Positions 31,413 to 42,567 of a stretch of 64,000 nucleotides of DNA are shown one piece after another. Source of the DNA: Zopfochytrium polystomum (taxonomy: Eukaryota; Chytridiomycota; Chytridiomycetes; Chytridiales; Chytridiaceae); the NCBI GenBank assembly GCA_025765615.1, contig JAIVFJ010000097.1, positions 124,001 through 188,000 of the forward strand. Direction: 5' to 3'. The notes under the pieces are model-generated. The model was not told where the DNA came from and ran no database searches. It worked only from the letters and a program-made list of their open reading frames with translations. Position 1 is the stretch's first letter; the number at the start of each line of letters is the position of its first letter. The translations under genes and the position numbers were made by a program.

Positions 31413-33080
31413 ATGCTCCTCCTCGCTCTTGCACGAGCGTCGTCGGACGGCGGCGGCGGCGTTGACTTCGCCAACAGCAGCAGCAGCAGTGGCAGTAGCA
31501 ATGCGTCGATAAGCAGCAGCACCAGCAGCAGCAGCGCCGTTGTCGTCGGAGAGCTGTCCGTGATGGCCGCGTTCCTGATCTTTGCCCCGTCCATCAACGC
31601 ATCCATCTCCATGCTCAACCTGATTGCCTGCATCGCCCAAGAGAACGCCGCCCGCCGCCGCCGCCGCCTCCTCCGCCTCCGCTACCTCCGTCGCGGCGGT
31701 GGCGGCCCCACCGGGGACGGCTCCTCGTCGTCGGCTTTGTCGTCGGCGGCGTACTCGTCGTCGTCATCGTGGTCAGGATCGTCGTCGGCTGCGGCTTCCG
31801 CGGCGGCGGCGCAGCGCCCGCTGCTGTCGCTCGCGCAGCAGGCGATCGCCGCCGCCACCGTCATCAGCCTGCTTGCCGATCTCGTCATGTTCTACATTGT
31901 CGTGCGCTCGTCGCTCGAAAGGTACGTTGTTCGCATCTCCTTGCAACGATGTTCGTCGCATCTCGCCGCCGTCCCTTTTTCTAATGAATGAAATGACCCA
32001 TCAAATCAATCTGCCCCGCACACGTACACACACACACACACCCGCACACACGCACACGACAGGGGCTGGGCCGACATGACAAAGTGGATCGCCTTCTTCA
32101 CAGTCCTCAAGCGCATCCACAGCATCGTCGCCGTCCACATCACCTTCCTGCGCTTCCAGATTGTCACCGGCCGCTTCCGCTCTCGCCCGCGCCTGCGCCA
32201 TCCCCGCGGTCCCTCCGCCCCCTCCTTCCTCGGCTTCTTCACTCGCGGCGGCGGCGGCGGCCTCGGTCGCGGCGCCGCAAACCTCCCCGCCGTGCTCTCC
32301 ACCGCGGCCTACGCCGCCCTCGGCGTCGCCGCCGTCGCCTGCCAATTCACGGCGTACGTCGCCAACGACTGGAGCCTCGCCCGCAGCAAGTACAGCCCCG
32401 CCTTCAAGGCCTACCGCGCCGTCTCCCTCGTCGCTACCACTTACTTTGCCGCCGTCGGCCTCTACACGGACGTCGCCCTCGTCGCCCTGACCGCCCGCCT
32501 GTTCCGCCCCGACGACGACAAGAACGCCGCCACCGCCGCTCTGCCCCCGAAACCACTGGCCGTCGCCGCCTCGCCGCCGCCGCTGAGCGCGTCCGCCTCC
32601 GTCTCCTCCTTCGAGCACCTCACCCTCACCCTCACCCGCGCGCCGCCGCCGCCCACACCCGCTTCGGCAACGGCGCCGCCCTCCTCCTCCGCCTCTTCCG
32701 CCGCCTCCTCGCTCCTGACCTCCCCGCTGACCCGCGTCAAAAAGTACTACAACCACTCGATCAACCTCGCCTACGAGATCGTCCTCTTCCTCGCCTTTGT
32801 CGCCCTCTCCGTCGCCTTCTTCTTCGACCCCAGCTTCCACGCAAGCGTCTTTGTCGAGCAGGCGCTCCTGGCGTTCGTCGCGTGGAACGGGTACGTGCTG
32901 CTCCACGTCGCCGTCAGAGATTCCCTGGAGAATGACGGCGGCGGCAGCGGACAGGGTGGAGACGGTGGAGGCGGCGCCGGCGAGGAGGAGGGTCGGTGGA
33001 AGACAACCGGCGCGCCGGCGGAGGGGTGGAGGGTGGACCCGGTGCTGCCGGGGAGGGCGGCCGCGGCGTCGGCATGGTGA
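31413..33080 (+). CDS. Seven-helix membrane protein, unknown, 2 exons
   Basis: Exons 31413-31921 and 32063-33080 (phase 2) give 508 residues. The first in-frame ATG is at 31413 (MLLLALARASSDGG). Predicted helices: VMAAFLIFAPSINASISMLN, an AAATVISLLADLVMFYIVV segment after a basic Ser-rich loop, WIAFFTVLKRIHSIVAVHI, AYAALGVAAVACQFTAYV, VSLVATTYFAAVGLYTDVAL, LAYEIVLFLAFVALSVAFFF and VEQALLAFVAWNGYVLLHVA. Low-complexity loops separate helices 1 and 2 and helices 5 and 6, and the C-terminus is Gly-rich. The count and spacing suggest a receptor-like 7TM topology, but no GPCR family motif (DRY, NPxxY) is seen. Another predicted 7TM gene lies at 40.9 kb; I see no clear sequence similarity between them. 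Ligand and location unknown. Confidence 0.72.
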
Positions 33081-33866
33081 CTGACCGACACGCCCCCCCG
33101 GGTATAAAGGGATTCTCTCTCTTTCTTTTTTTTTTTCTTCTTTTTTTTTTCTTTTTTTTTTCTTTTCTCAGCATGGTTTGTTATGTACCCCAGCCAAACT
33201 CTTATTCTCTTACTCTTTTATGTTATTTTGTTAAATGAGGGGAGGTGCTCGTGTCGTGTCGGGCGTAATATTCCCTGCGACCCGCTCCTCCCACCCCTCC
33301 CAATCCCGACCAAAGTCTTTTTTTTTTTTTGTAGGTGTGTGGCAGTCCCCCGAATATATATATTTTTTGCAGTACAAACGTTGGCGTTGAATGGTGCGCC
33401 TTTGAAACCATGGAGGGGCGAAAAAGAAAAAAAAAAAAAAATTGCGCACGCAAAATCAGTAGTAGTGGTATGAAAGTAGTCAACCAACATTTTGAGAAAA
33501 ATTGCGACGCTCTGACTTTTAGACGCGCGGGGGGTCAACACAGGTGAGTCTCGTTCATTTAAGCTCCCCCGGGGAACAAAGGAAAAATGTACTAACAGTA
33601 GGAATTTTGGTGTATTGGGAAAGAAAAAAAAAAGCTCCTTCGTTTGTGTCGGGCTCTGGGATTGCATCATTCGGCAAAGGGGTAGGGGTAAGACGGGAGA
33701 GGGAGGAGAAGCCATCATCCTTCCACACCCCTTCCTCACTACCCCCCATCGGATCCGGAACTGGGATCGAGAAGAACAGAAAAAAAAAACACACACACAA
33801 ACACAAAAAATCAGAACAGGTGCGAGTTTTCTCTCTTCTCCGGCGTGCAAATTCAGCGTCGCCCCT

Positions 33867-33897
<31 letters not shown>

Positions 33898-34359
33898 GAG
33901 GTGAGGATTGCGGTGTGTTTTTTTTTCAGCAAAGGCAGTGACCAAAGAAAAAAACGTGAGTTCGTTTACCTTCCCGCTCAAACTTTTCGCTGCATTTTTT
34001 TTAACGCAAAAGGAAGAGTGAGAGTGAGAGAGAGGTGAGTCATTTCAGATTGTATGCGACCGCAAACACTCTGCAAATCTCACAAATGACTGTTCGTAGA
34101 AGCGGGAGGGGTGTGTGCGTGTGTGTGTGTGTGTGGGAGGCGGGGGAAGTGTGACGTTAGAAATGAATAAAACTAAAAGAGGGTTATCAGGGGCATAGAC
34201 TTGCCTTGAGTTTTGTCGACTATCACTAATGTTCAGCCCAATAAAGAGAAACAATATATCGTGGGGGTTAACTTTTTTTCCCCCAACTCGATGTAGCAAA
34301 TCACACGTACTGGCTGGGGATGCGATGCCGCGACGACCAGTTGTGACGGCTACGTTTTG

Positions 34360-34397
<38 letters not shown>

Positions 34398-34464
34398 CGG
34401 GGAAGGGTTGGCCTTCAGCCGTGTCTGACGCACTTTGCAGCGTGGGTTGGATCAGAAGACTTAC
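33081..34464. other. Intergenic with poly-T and poly-A tracts
   Basis: About 1.4 kb. T-rich runs lie at 33127-33162, 33317-33330, 33866-33892 and 34361-34397, and an A run at 33427-33440. A (TG)n run is at about 34112-34135. No gene supported, though the last exon(s) of the minus-strand gene at 34465-35022 may extend into 34270-34440. Confidence 0.55.
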
Positions 34465-35022
34465 GAATCTTGTTCATGCCTAAGAGAAAAGGAGAGACGT
34501 TAGACAAACAGGAGAGGAGGACTAGCTTGATGTAACTTTACGTGATAGTTGGGCATTTATGCTATTGGGTGCTTTTTTTTTTTTGTTTTTTTTTTTTGTT
34601 TGTTTTGAGGTTGGTGGGTGGGAAGGGCCGAAGACTTACGAGTCTTTACGTGTCCAGCTTTTCCCGAGAGTATGACGGGGCGAAAACGGTTAATGTCATG
34701 GAAACCCCGCCCCAGAACAAAATCCCCGTTCACGTGCGGGTTTCGCCGGTACGGTCTCTCACCTGTGCGTGAGCTTCTTCCGCCGACCGGTAAAACTTGA
34801 AGAGAGCGGGCGATTAACCAGAATACACAGGGAAAAGCGAAGAAAAAAAAAAAAAGAAAAATAAATAAAAGAAAGCGTTTGCCAAAAAAAAGGGAAGTTT
34901 CGCTCACAGCTGCCAGGCAGTCCTTGATTTTTCGGAGCGGCGAGAGCGGCGGGGATGTGAGCGGACAGGACAAGAAGGACGAGCGTGAGAAGGGCGGCGA
35001 CCGACGGGCGGAGTGGGGTCAT
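34465..35022 (-). CDS. Putative secreted peptide gene with tiny exons
   Basis: The ATG at 35022 opens a strong signal peptide (MTPLRPSVAALLTLVLLVL, then SAHIPAALAAPK), with cleavage likely after ALA. The frame passes through four exons with good borders: 35022-34908, 34795-34763 (33 nt), 34657-34640 (18 nt) and 34479-34465 (15 nt). Donors are GTGAGC, GTGAGA, GTAAGT, GTAAGT. All junctions are phase 1, and the three small exons are multiples of three. The last two donors share GTAAGTCTTC. The 3' end is not resolved: continuation after CAAAG near 34424 would give a basic, Lys-rich tail reading through a poly-A run. No family. Probably a short secreted or cell-wall peptide. Confidence 0.45.
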
Positions 35023-35860
35023 TTTCTACAGGATAAGGCGAGGGCGCAGAGAGGGTTTTTGTCCGTTGTAACATCGAAGATATCGCGTTTAAATAGTGTC
35101 GCGAGAGGGCTGCGCCGAATGGGCTCAGCCTGGTGCCGTTGCATTTTTTCGTAAGTCTTGGCTTCGCCACCTCTTGCGCCGCGCCCCGGGTTGTGAGGGG
35201 TTTCCGCGAGTCCCTTCCATTTTTGGGTGGGAATGATGGAAGTGGTCGAGACCCAGAGCTCCGCGCATGACCCGCACGTCGGCGGACTTTGGACGCGCGT
35301 CGTCCGCGCCCAAATGACTTGTAACAGAAAAAAAAATAAGGAAAAAAAAAAGAAGAACTCGGTTGGCGCAGCACAGTAGATTCGAAAAACAGGGTCGCTG
35401 GTCACGACTCAGCCGCTTGTAAAAATAGCTTTCAGATGAGAATATGAGGAGTGGTAGATATTCGGACGTACATGTACACTCTGTGTAATTCCAACAAACG
35501 TGAACGCAAGGCTGGCGAAAGAAAGGGCAGTGTAAATGAGAAAGAAGAGACAGATAGCAAAAGCATATTTGCAATCGCTTTGTGAGCACGAGACGAGACG
35601 AACAACTTTTGTGGGTGGGCGGCTGCAGCACGGAATCTGCTAACGGAGTGTGATTCATTCCTCGTTCACATGCCCTCACCACCACCACCGCGCGTGCGCG
35701 CGAAGACCGTCAACGGCGCGTTGGGAAGTTGACTGGGCCACGAAAAATACCCACGATTCTGGGGGGAAGACAAGGAAAAAGAAGGATGAAAGCGTGGGGC
35801 TCGCCCCACGGAAAAATGGGAGAAAGAATGTGAGAAAGCCCTAAATAACCCTTCCTCCAG
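35023..35860. other. Intergenic between divergent genes
   Basis: About 840 bp between the secreted-peptide start (minus) and the TATA box of the first short gene (plus). No convincing gene; minus-strand frames to 187 codons lack recognisable content. Confidence 0.55.
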
Positions 35861-35868
35861 TATAAATA
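35861..35868 (+). promoter_or_regulatory. TATA box of first short gene
   Basis: TATAAATA, 188 bp before ATG 36056, followed by an A/C-rich leader and a (CA)n(TC)n tract. Two similar TATA boxes precede the two downstream short genes. Confidence 0.65.
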
Positions 35869-35914
35869 GTCAACCAAACAGGGAACACAACTTTCATCTC
35901 AACTCATAAACTCA

Positions 35915-35916
<2 letters not shown>

Positions 35917-36001
<85 letters not shown>
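35917..36001. repeat. (CA)n(TC)n compound microsatellite in 5' leader
   Basis: About 12 CA units then about 30 TC units, lying between the TATA box and the start codon and so probably transcribed in the 5' UTR. Confidence 0.95.
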
Positions 36002-36005
<4 letters not shown>

Positions 36006-36055
36006 AAAAACCCGGTCTCATCCCTCCGACCAACACTCAGAACAAAAAAAGAACA

Positions 36056-36403
36056 ATGTCGCCCATCACCCCTCTCGGAACCCCCGCCGTCTCCGCCTTC
36101 ACCACCACCGTGCCCGGTCTCGGTTCCACAACCCGCAGCACCACCAGCCGCACGCCGACCGTCACAACCGGCGCCAAGCGCCACCCGTCGCCCTTTGCCC
36201 GCTTTGCGTACAAAAAGTTCGACACCGAGGCATCATCGTCGTCGCCGTCGTCGTCGCCGTCGTCGGCAAAAAGCCCGACTTCTCGCGTCTCCAAAAGCTC
36301 TGCCGCCGACGCATCTACCGATGCAAAGCTCGCGCAGCCCGTCAAGGTCAAGCGCGCTCCCATCATCATGTACGGCTCGTACCGCATGGGGTCGGCCATT
36401 TAA
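36056..36403 (+). CDS. Short Ser/Thr-rich basic protein, family member A
   Basis: 115 residues, no intron, ATG at 36056 after CAGAACAAAAAAAGAACA. The protein is Ser/Thr/Pro-rich with scattered Lys/Arg. The N-terminus MSPITPLGTPAVSAFTTTV matches that of the gene at 39132 (MPAISSFGAPDVSCFSTV) by pattern I-[ST]-x-x-G-x-P-x-V-S-x-F. A middle motif HPSPFARFAYKKFD and a C-terminal block with basic residues then IIMYGSYRMGSAI follow. Probably disordered; no known domain, signal peptide or membrane helix. The TATA box suggests regulated or high transcription. Function unknown. Confidence 0.7.
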   Translation: MSPITPLGTPAVSAFTTTVPGLGSTTRSTTSRTPTVTTGAKRHPSPFARFAYKKFDTEASSSSPSSSPSSAKSPTSRVSKSSAADASTDAKLAQPVKVKRAPIIMYGSYRMGSAI

Positions 36404-37516
36404 GAAAAGGGCGATGAGCGACACGTTGAGGATTCTTCTTCGGTTAATGTTTGACAGCTGACGCGCCGGCTCTGACGAAGCAGGACCGCCTTACCTCGAT
36501 CCCAACGAACCGCGATCTTGTCGCGAGGTTTCTTGGTTGACGACGGGTTCCCCCCTTGAAAAAAGGGACATGTGTGCAGCGGATGCCTGGTTGATCGCGA
36601 AAGCTGTCCCGGATTCGCTCCTTTGATATCACTTTCGATTTTTCTTTCTGTGCCTGGACTTTGAAACCTCCTGCTTGTACTCTTTCCTCTCCTTCTTTCT
36701 CTCTCTGACTTTCTCGAACCGTGACTCCCTGTTTTCCTCATCCTCCTATCCCTACACTGGCCGAAAATACGAATGGAATAAAACCCGGCAAATCTCATGA
36801 CCATAATTTGTATGTCATGGGCGCAGTCCAGCGGAAAGACTCGACTCGGTATCTATTTGATGACGGAGCGCAATGGGTGCTTCTTCGTTCTTTCGCCGAG
36901 GCCGCGTGGCTCTCTTGTACGGACTTTTCTTGTTCTGCTTTCGCCAGCACGTTTTGGAAAGTTTGGCTCTGCCTGTCCCACGCCGGCGTAGAGACGCCAA
37001 TTCCGACGCCCGTTCAGTTCAGCTGTTCCTTCGCGGTCTTGCGCTCTGCTGGGTTCGCCGCCTTTGCGCTCGTGATCGCATTCGTTGCTCCGCTTAGCAC
37101 CATCTGCGATTAGGTCGATTTGACTTTTGCCTGTTCTCCCACGAGTCGAAAACGAAATAATGCGACTCTCCCGCGGTGGATCGCGTCCCCATCTTTTCCT
37201 ACACGTCAACTATTCTTTGAGCTCTTCCGGACCAACGGGCGGGCTTGGACTCCACTTGGGGGATGAATTTGTCGTCTCCTGCTCTGTCTTCTTCTGACAA
37301 ATCCGCGACAATTCGCAAAAGGTGACTTGTCCCTCAATTTCCTTTCCTTTCCTTTTTTTTTTTTTTTTTTTTTTTTCTTTCTTTTCTTGTTGTTGTTGTT
37401 TCCTTTCTCGTTTTTTCTCTCCTTCCTTGGGTAAAGCGACTCTTCCCCCCCAACTTACTTTTTCCCGTCCCGGTTTGGCCCACGAAAAGTAGAGCACATA
37501 ACGGACCCCAGCGCCG
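36404..37516. other. Intergenic, one doubtful open frame
   Basis: About 1.1 kb. A 130-codon plus frame at 36721-37113 ends in a hydrophobic stretch but lacks a promoter-like context or family match; I do not call it. A T run of about 22 lies at 37353-37375. Confidence 0.5.
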
Positions 37517-37525
37517 TATAAAAAA
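37517..37525 (+). promoter_or_regulatory. TATA box of second short gene
   Basis: TATAAAAAA, 133 bp before ATG 37650, followed by a (CA)n run in the leader at about 37602-37620. Confidence 0.65.
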
Positions 37526-37649
37526 GGTGGGGATCTCCAGAAGAATCTCCAGAAGAACCAGCAAAAGGAAAACTCCCCCGCTCCTACAGCACCTTCACGG
37601 CACACACACACACACACACATAAACTCAAAGAAAGTCCACCTTAAAACG

Positions 37650-37886
37650 ATGCCATCCTGGTCCTCGCCCACATCTCGTCACGAGAGCAAGCCCTCCGAT
37701 CGCACCCACCTCTTCCGCTTCACGCACGCAAGGCTGCGCTCGCCAGACGAGACGGCCTCAGACCCACTCCTGACGTCAAGCAACCAACGGCACCGAACTG
37801 CGGTCGGCGCGCCAACCGCCCCCAAGCCCGCCCTCAAGAAACCGCCAGTTGTTGACTTTGCAGCTTTCCAGTCGTCTCGGATATGA
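37650..37886 (+). CDS. Short basic protein, family member B
   Basis: 78 residues from ATG 37650 (context AAAACG before the ATG). It is rich in Ser, Arg, Pro and His. THLFRFTHARLRSPDE occupies the place of the Phe/Arg motif of members A and C, and the C-terminus ends KKPPVVDFAAFQSSRI, resembling the basic-then-hydrophobic ends of the other two. The N-terminus is less similar. No signal peptide or known domain. It is placed in the group by position, size, strand, promoter type and C-terminal pattern, so membership is tentative. Confidence 0.6.
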   Translation: MPSWSSPTSRHESKPSDRTHLFRFTHARLRSPDETASDPLLTSSNQRHRTAVGAPTAPKPALKKPPVVDFAAFQSSRI

Positions 37887-39047
37887 GGGGCTTTTTGCAA
37901 TGACTCTTTGTTTGACTGCCGAGTAGGGCACCCCCCGAGACATGATGTTGGACGTGTTGGGGTCTTGTTCGAAAGAGACCGTCTTCCGGCAGCATTGACG
38001 CCCGCTGGGCGATCGCTGGTGGATGCGAATGGTGGGTAGGAAATGAGAGGTTTTCGCTTCCTTCTTGAAGAAATTCAGCCCTCGAACCTTTTGGATCATA
38101 CAAGTTGCTTCTATTACGCTTCATCCACCTTGCGCTTCCTTTTTTTTTTTTCTTTTCATTTTTTTTTATGATTCATTCCCGTTGAGCGGTCACAATAAAG
38201 TCGCCATTTGCTTTCTTTGATGCCTCTTTGTCCTCTGCCTTCGCGCTGCCTGCGTGCCGAGACGGTTTTTCTTGGAAAATTCTGTTTTTCGGGCGAGCGC
38301 CATTTTTTTTTCTTCTCGAAGTGGTGGCACACCACAATTATCTTTCAAGCGTCGGCGACGGTCTTGTGAGTTGTGCAGTGATTTTGTTATCGCCGCTCCA
38401 TCTTTAGCTGGCCTTTTCGTCGTCCCCTGCTCCGAGTCGACTGGAATTAGAGTTGTTGTTGTAGCAGTGTGCCGCGCATTATGTGTTGAAAAGTCGATCC
38501 TCGGCAACAAACAAACAACGAAAGAAAAGAAAAACGAAGAAGCGGCAAGTTTTTCTTTTTGTTTTTTTTTTTTCCTTTTTTTTTTTTTTTTTTTTTTTCT
38601 TCAGCAGGCGGCAGAACACGGGATTCGGGTAAGGGAAGGCAATAACTCTTCCGAGACGCCCTGTGCGATCCGGATAAACTCGTTGATCGGCGGGGCTGGT
38701 GTGTGACTGTTGCTTTGCAAGTCGGGCGAAGCCACGTAACCGCAATGATTCTTTGGCCGCCGTGTGCAGGGGCGGGGACTCTGGCTGGTTGCCTGTCGCG
38801 TGCTGGCCGTGCGGCAGTTGCAGCACTTTTTTTGACTGCCCCACGAATCTCTCGGCCTGATTGGTTGATTGATTGATTGATTCGATCTGTGTCTCTTGTT
38901 TGCTGATTTTCGGAGATCAATTGTTTTTCGTGGGGCCGCGGTAAAATAACAAAAAAAAAAAAAAAAAAAAAAAAAAAAGAAGGGAAAACTGTAGCGTCGT
39001 GGAAGAATCTCGGAAAATACCCGGAGGCGCGTGGACATGCAAATCAG
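37887..39047. other. Intergenic, no gene seen
   Basis: About 1.2 kb with T runs at 38139-38168 and 38560-38600 and an A run at 38950-38978. No coding evidence. Confidence 0.55.
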
Positions 39048-39056
39048 TATATAATA
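39048..39056 (+). promoter_or_regulatory. TATA box of third short gene
   Basis: TATATAATA, 84 bp before ATG 39132, the tightest spacing of the three. Confidence 0.65.
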
Positions 39057-39131
39057 AACTGCTGCTGTCGAACAGGGGTCACCTAAAAAAAAAGTCAAGC
39101 AGCACATCCAAGTTCCCCATAAAACAACAAC

Positions 39132-39416
39132 ATGCCAGCAATCTCCTCGTTCGGCGCGCCGGATGTCTCCTGCTTCTCCACCGTGAGCCCGCACATCCGC
39201 GGAATCGCCGCAAATACTGCTCCGGTGCGACCCTTCCGAATCAGCGGCAGCCCCTTCGAGTTCTCTCGCCGTCCACGCTTCGTCAGGCTGGACTCCGACT
39301 CGGTCGTCGCCGGTTCTCCTCCGAGCACCGCCGCCACCGCCGCCGTCGCGCCGCGCAAAAGGGCCACGAAGCCAGCCGTTCTGGACTCGACTCTTCGCTA
39401 TGTCTCGCAGCTCTGA
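39132..39416 (+). CDS. Short basic protein, family member C
   Basis: 94 residues, no intron, ATG after AAAACAACAAC. The N-terminus MPAISSFGAPDVSCFSTVSP aligns with member A. The middle is Arg/Phe-rich (RPFRISGSPFEFSRRPRFVR) and parallels PSPFARFAYKKF of A. An Ala/Thr linker leads to a basic end (PRKRATKPAVLDSTLRYV). No known domain. Spacing between the three start codons is 1594 and 1482 bp, as in a tandem series. Confidence 0.7.
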   Translation: MPAISSFGAPDVSCFSTVSPHIRGIAANTAPVRPFRISGSPFEFSRRPRFVRLDSDSVVAGSPPSTAATAAVAPRKRATKPAVLDSTLRYVSQL

Positions 39417-39749
39417 CTGGCCTACTCCTATCTTCCCACCCTTTTCTTCCCTCACCACCGCCGTGAATCGGTCGTGTCGCACCGCGGGGATGTTCCGCGA
39501 GAGTGCTTTGGGGGGAGGGCCTACGATTGCTGAAAGATTGCAGTGGGTCGGTGTGAGCCTTTTTTTGATGACGGCGAGGTCTTGGTTGATGGACTATCGT
39601 CTGTCCCGGCTCGTTTTTCGTCCATTCTTTTCCTTTTCTTTCCTCCTTTCGTGCTTGGCAATATCTCTTCCTCGCTTTTTCTCTTCCTCACCCCACCAAA
39701 CGACTTTGTTTCCCCGTCCCAGAAGTCGCGAACCTCGTGAGATGATGTG

Positions 39750-39782
<33 letters not shown>

Positions 39783-40315
39783 AGACCCCGCCCTTTTGTT
39801 TCTTCTTTGCCAAAGACAAATTGAAGTTATAATGAACCTCTTAGTCCTGATGACACAGCCCTCGCTTCCACAATCCACCTTCTGAAAATTTCAGTTCCTG
39901 GGTCCGGTCAGATGGGTACGAGTTACGAAGAAGGCAATGTTGTACGAAAAAAATGGGTTTTTTAGCTCAGCGAGGAGGAGCAAAATTAAACTAGGTGTGT
40001 GTCTGTGGCTGTGTGCAAGATTGGGTGTGTTTCGAGAAAGCGTTACGACATGCGACGCGCCTCTGTCCTCGCTTTTTCGCGAGTGCGAAAACCGTGTTTC
40101 CACAACGACGGGGTTTGAAACGGGCTCGTATATTTGCACACGAAGAGTCTCACTCGAAGCTTGTGAAGGCCACTTATGGGCTTGAACGCCTTTTGGTTGT
40201 TTTTCGACGATGTGTCGCGACAGCTATTAAACTGTTTCTTGGCCTCCAAGGTTCAAACTCGGTTCAACGAGTTGCTCTTTTTTTGGAAAGTGTCCGCAAG
40301 GTGAAGGGCAAAGTG

Positions 40316-40351
<36 letters not shown>

Positions 40352-40922
40352 GGGGGTGCAATCTGATCTTGTTGGTTGTGAAACCAGCTGCCAGCAACCT
40401 GCCGGAACGGACTTGTGGGAGTTGTGCACTGTTAAAAATTCCAATAGTACTAACGGCCCAAGCAGTGGCAGGTGAGGGGGCGAGACATCCCACCCCTCTC
40501 CCTCTTGTCCAGTTTGGTCATGTGAGGTTGCTGGTCTCTCGGAATTTAGTATTGTAATTTCCAACAATTTCTTGCTTTTTTTATTTTTTTTTTCTCGGTC
40601 CACACGAGGGGCGCAAGGCGAAAGTTTTTCCATCCGAGCCTCCACGACGAACGGAAACTATGCTACCGTGTATCCACGGCTTTCCCTGCTTTCTAATGAA
40701 AAAAAAATTCCGCCCATTCGTTTCATATCAAGCCGCCGCAACAACCTGGCTTGTGCGGTGCGCAAGAGCCGTTTTGCACTGGCGGACGCTGCCGCTCAAA
40801 CCCTCCCAAACCAGCGTCACTTCGACCATCCCAATCAGTCGTCTTTGAATCCACCCCATCGAACAACGTCAACCCCGAGCTACGCCTGACATACAACCAC
40901 CAACACCCCAGCTCCCGCCAAC
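39417..40922. other. Intergenic with poly-T and poly-A tracts
   Basis: About 1.5 kb. T runs lie at 39751-39781 and 40577-40594, an A run at 40320-40349. The last 150 bp, with an A/C-rich leader just before ATG 40923, should hold the promoter of the 7TM gene. Confidence 0.55.
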
Positions 40923-42567
40923 ATGTCCGACGACTCCGCATCCTCCCCGTCCCCCACCACCGCGCCGTACCTCGTGATCAACTCGACGCTCCCGCAAACC
41001 CGCTTCGACGTCTGCTGGCTCGAGTCCGTCAACGGCGGCCAGGCCTGGTCCAAGCTCGTCGGCTGCGCCCTCGCCATCTACTGCTGGTCGCTGTCTTCTA
41101 AGAAATCCCTGTGGAACGTGCTCCTCGTCCACGCCGTCACCGGCATGCTGGGTACACTGATCGAGGACGGCTGGGTCGCCGCCGCGAACTGCGGGTTCCA
41201 GAGACCGGGGGTCGTATCGGCCGCGTCGTGGATGCTGCTGGCGAACGAGGTGAACTGGATTTTGCACGAGAGCATGGTGAGAAAGAGGGTGGGGTGGGTT
41301 TTTTTGTTTTGTGTGTGTGTGTGTGAAACAAAAACCCAACCACACATACAAAAAAAAGACCGTCTACTACTCGTACATCAAAACCAAAGTCGTCATCCGC
41401 AGCCCGCACATCGACTCGCTCCTCCACAAAGCCCTCTGCCTCCTCTTCCTCTTCTTCGCCGGCGCCCGCCTGAACATCGGTCGCCTCCGCTACTCGGCAA
41501 ACCTCCTCTCCGACCCGGACATCGAGCTCGCCCACAACTTTGCCTTCCTCATCTGGGGCCTCGCCGATCTCGTCCTCATGGTCCTCCTCGTCCTCAACGT
41601 CCTCGACTACGCCGCCGGTCGCAGTCGCAGTCGCAGTCGCCAATCCCGCCAGCACCGGCCGACGACCGCGGCGACGACGACGACGACCCTCCAGCAAGGC
41701 GAGTTCGTCCTCAAAACCCTCCTCAACTCCTCCATCCCGCGCTTCGCCGTCATCTTTGCAAACACCCTCCTCATCTGCCTCGTCAACTTTGTCGCCCACT
41801 ACGCCGACCACGCCGCCATCGGCTACCTTACGCTGCAGAACGTGTCAAAGTTCGCGTGGATGGTCAAGGGCTCGTACACGACGCTGCTGCTGCTGGATAT
41901 ACTCATGACGAGGTTTTTGCTGTTTGCCGCGGGGACCGCGGGGACCGCGGGGGAGAGATCGTTGACGGCGGTGGGGGGGGAGGAGGAGGACGGGGTGAGG
42001 TTGGAGGCGGTGGGATCGGCGGCGGCAAGACGCGGGGCGGCGCTCAGGAGTCCGGGCGGCGAGGAGAAGCTGTCGAGCGGCGGCGGCGGCGGCGGATCGA
42101 CTGGGTCACGGCCGACGGTGATTTTGATGCCGCCGCCGGGCGCCGCCGCGGGGTTGGCGGCGGGCGGCGCAGCCACGCGCAACCCGAGCGTGCGGCGGTT
42201 GGACGAGGCGCGCGGCGAGGCCGGCAACGGCGGCATAGGCGCCGCGCGCGGCAGGGCGCGGGCCGGGTCCGCGGCGGCGGCGCCGCTGCTGGTGCCGATT
42301 GTCGGCGCGCCGGCCGCGGACCCGGCCGCTGCCGTGCGGTCGCCGGGCCTGTCGAGCGCGAGCGGCGGTGGTGAGGTGGGCGAGTCGGAGGGGGGCGACG
42401 ACGCGTGGTGGACCCCGGCCGGGCCGGTGGTGGGGTTTGCAAAGAACGGTGGCGGCAGCGGCGGGGGAGGAGGAGAGCGTGGCGCGTTGAGGAGGGGAGG
42501 CAACGAGCGGCCGGCGGCGACGGCGGCGCTCGCTGCTCCGCGGATGCGGGTAGAAGAGGGTGTGTAA
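40923..42567 (+). CDS. Seven-helix membrane protein with long disordered tail, 2 exons
   Basis: Exons 40923-41276 and 41359-42567 join in phase 0 and give 520 residues. The N-terminal 45 residues lack a signal peptide. Helices: LVGCALAIYCWSL, WNVLLVHAVTGMLGTLI, AASWMLLANEVNWILHE, LLHKALCLLFLFFAGAR, AFLIWGLADLVLMVLLVLNV, FAVIFANTLLICLVNFVAHY and SYTTLLLLDILMTRFLLFAA. After about residue 310 the tail is Gly/Ala/Pro-rich and disordered. The topology is receptor-like, with no named family recognised. An Arg-Ser repeat (RSRSRSRQSRQ) lies in the loop after helix 5. The intron acceptor is an A-run followed by G (AAAAAAAG), as in several other genes here. Confidence 0.75.

Noticed and set aside
36721..37113. 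130-codon frame between short genes A and B
   Set aside because: No TATA box, no similarity to the neighbouring family and no recognisable domain; kept only as an intergenic note.
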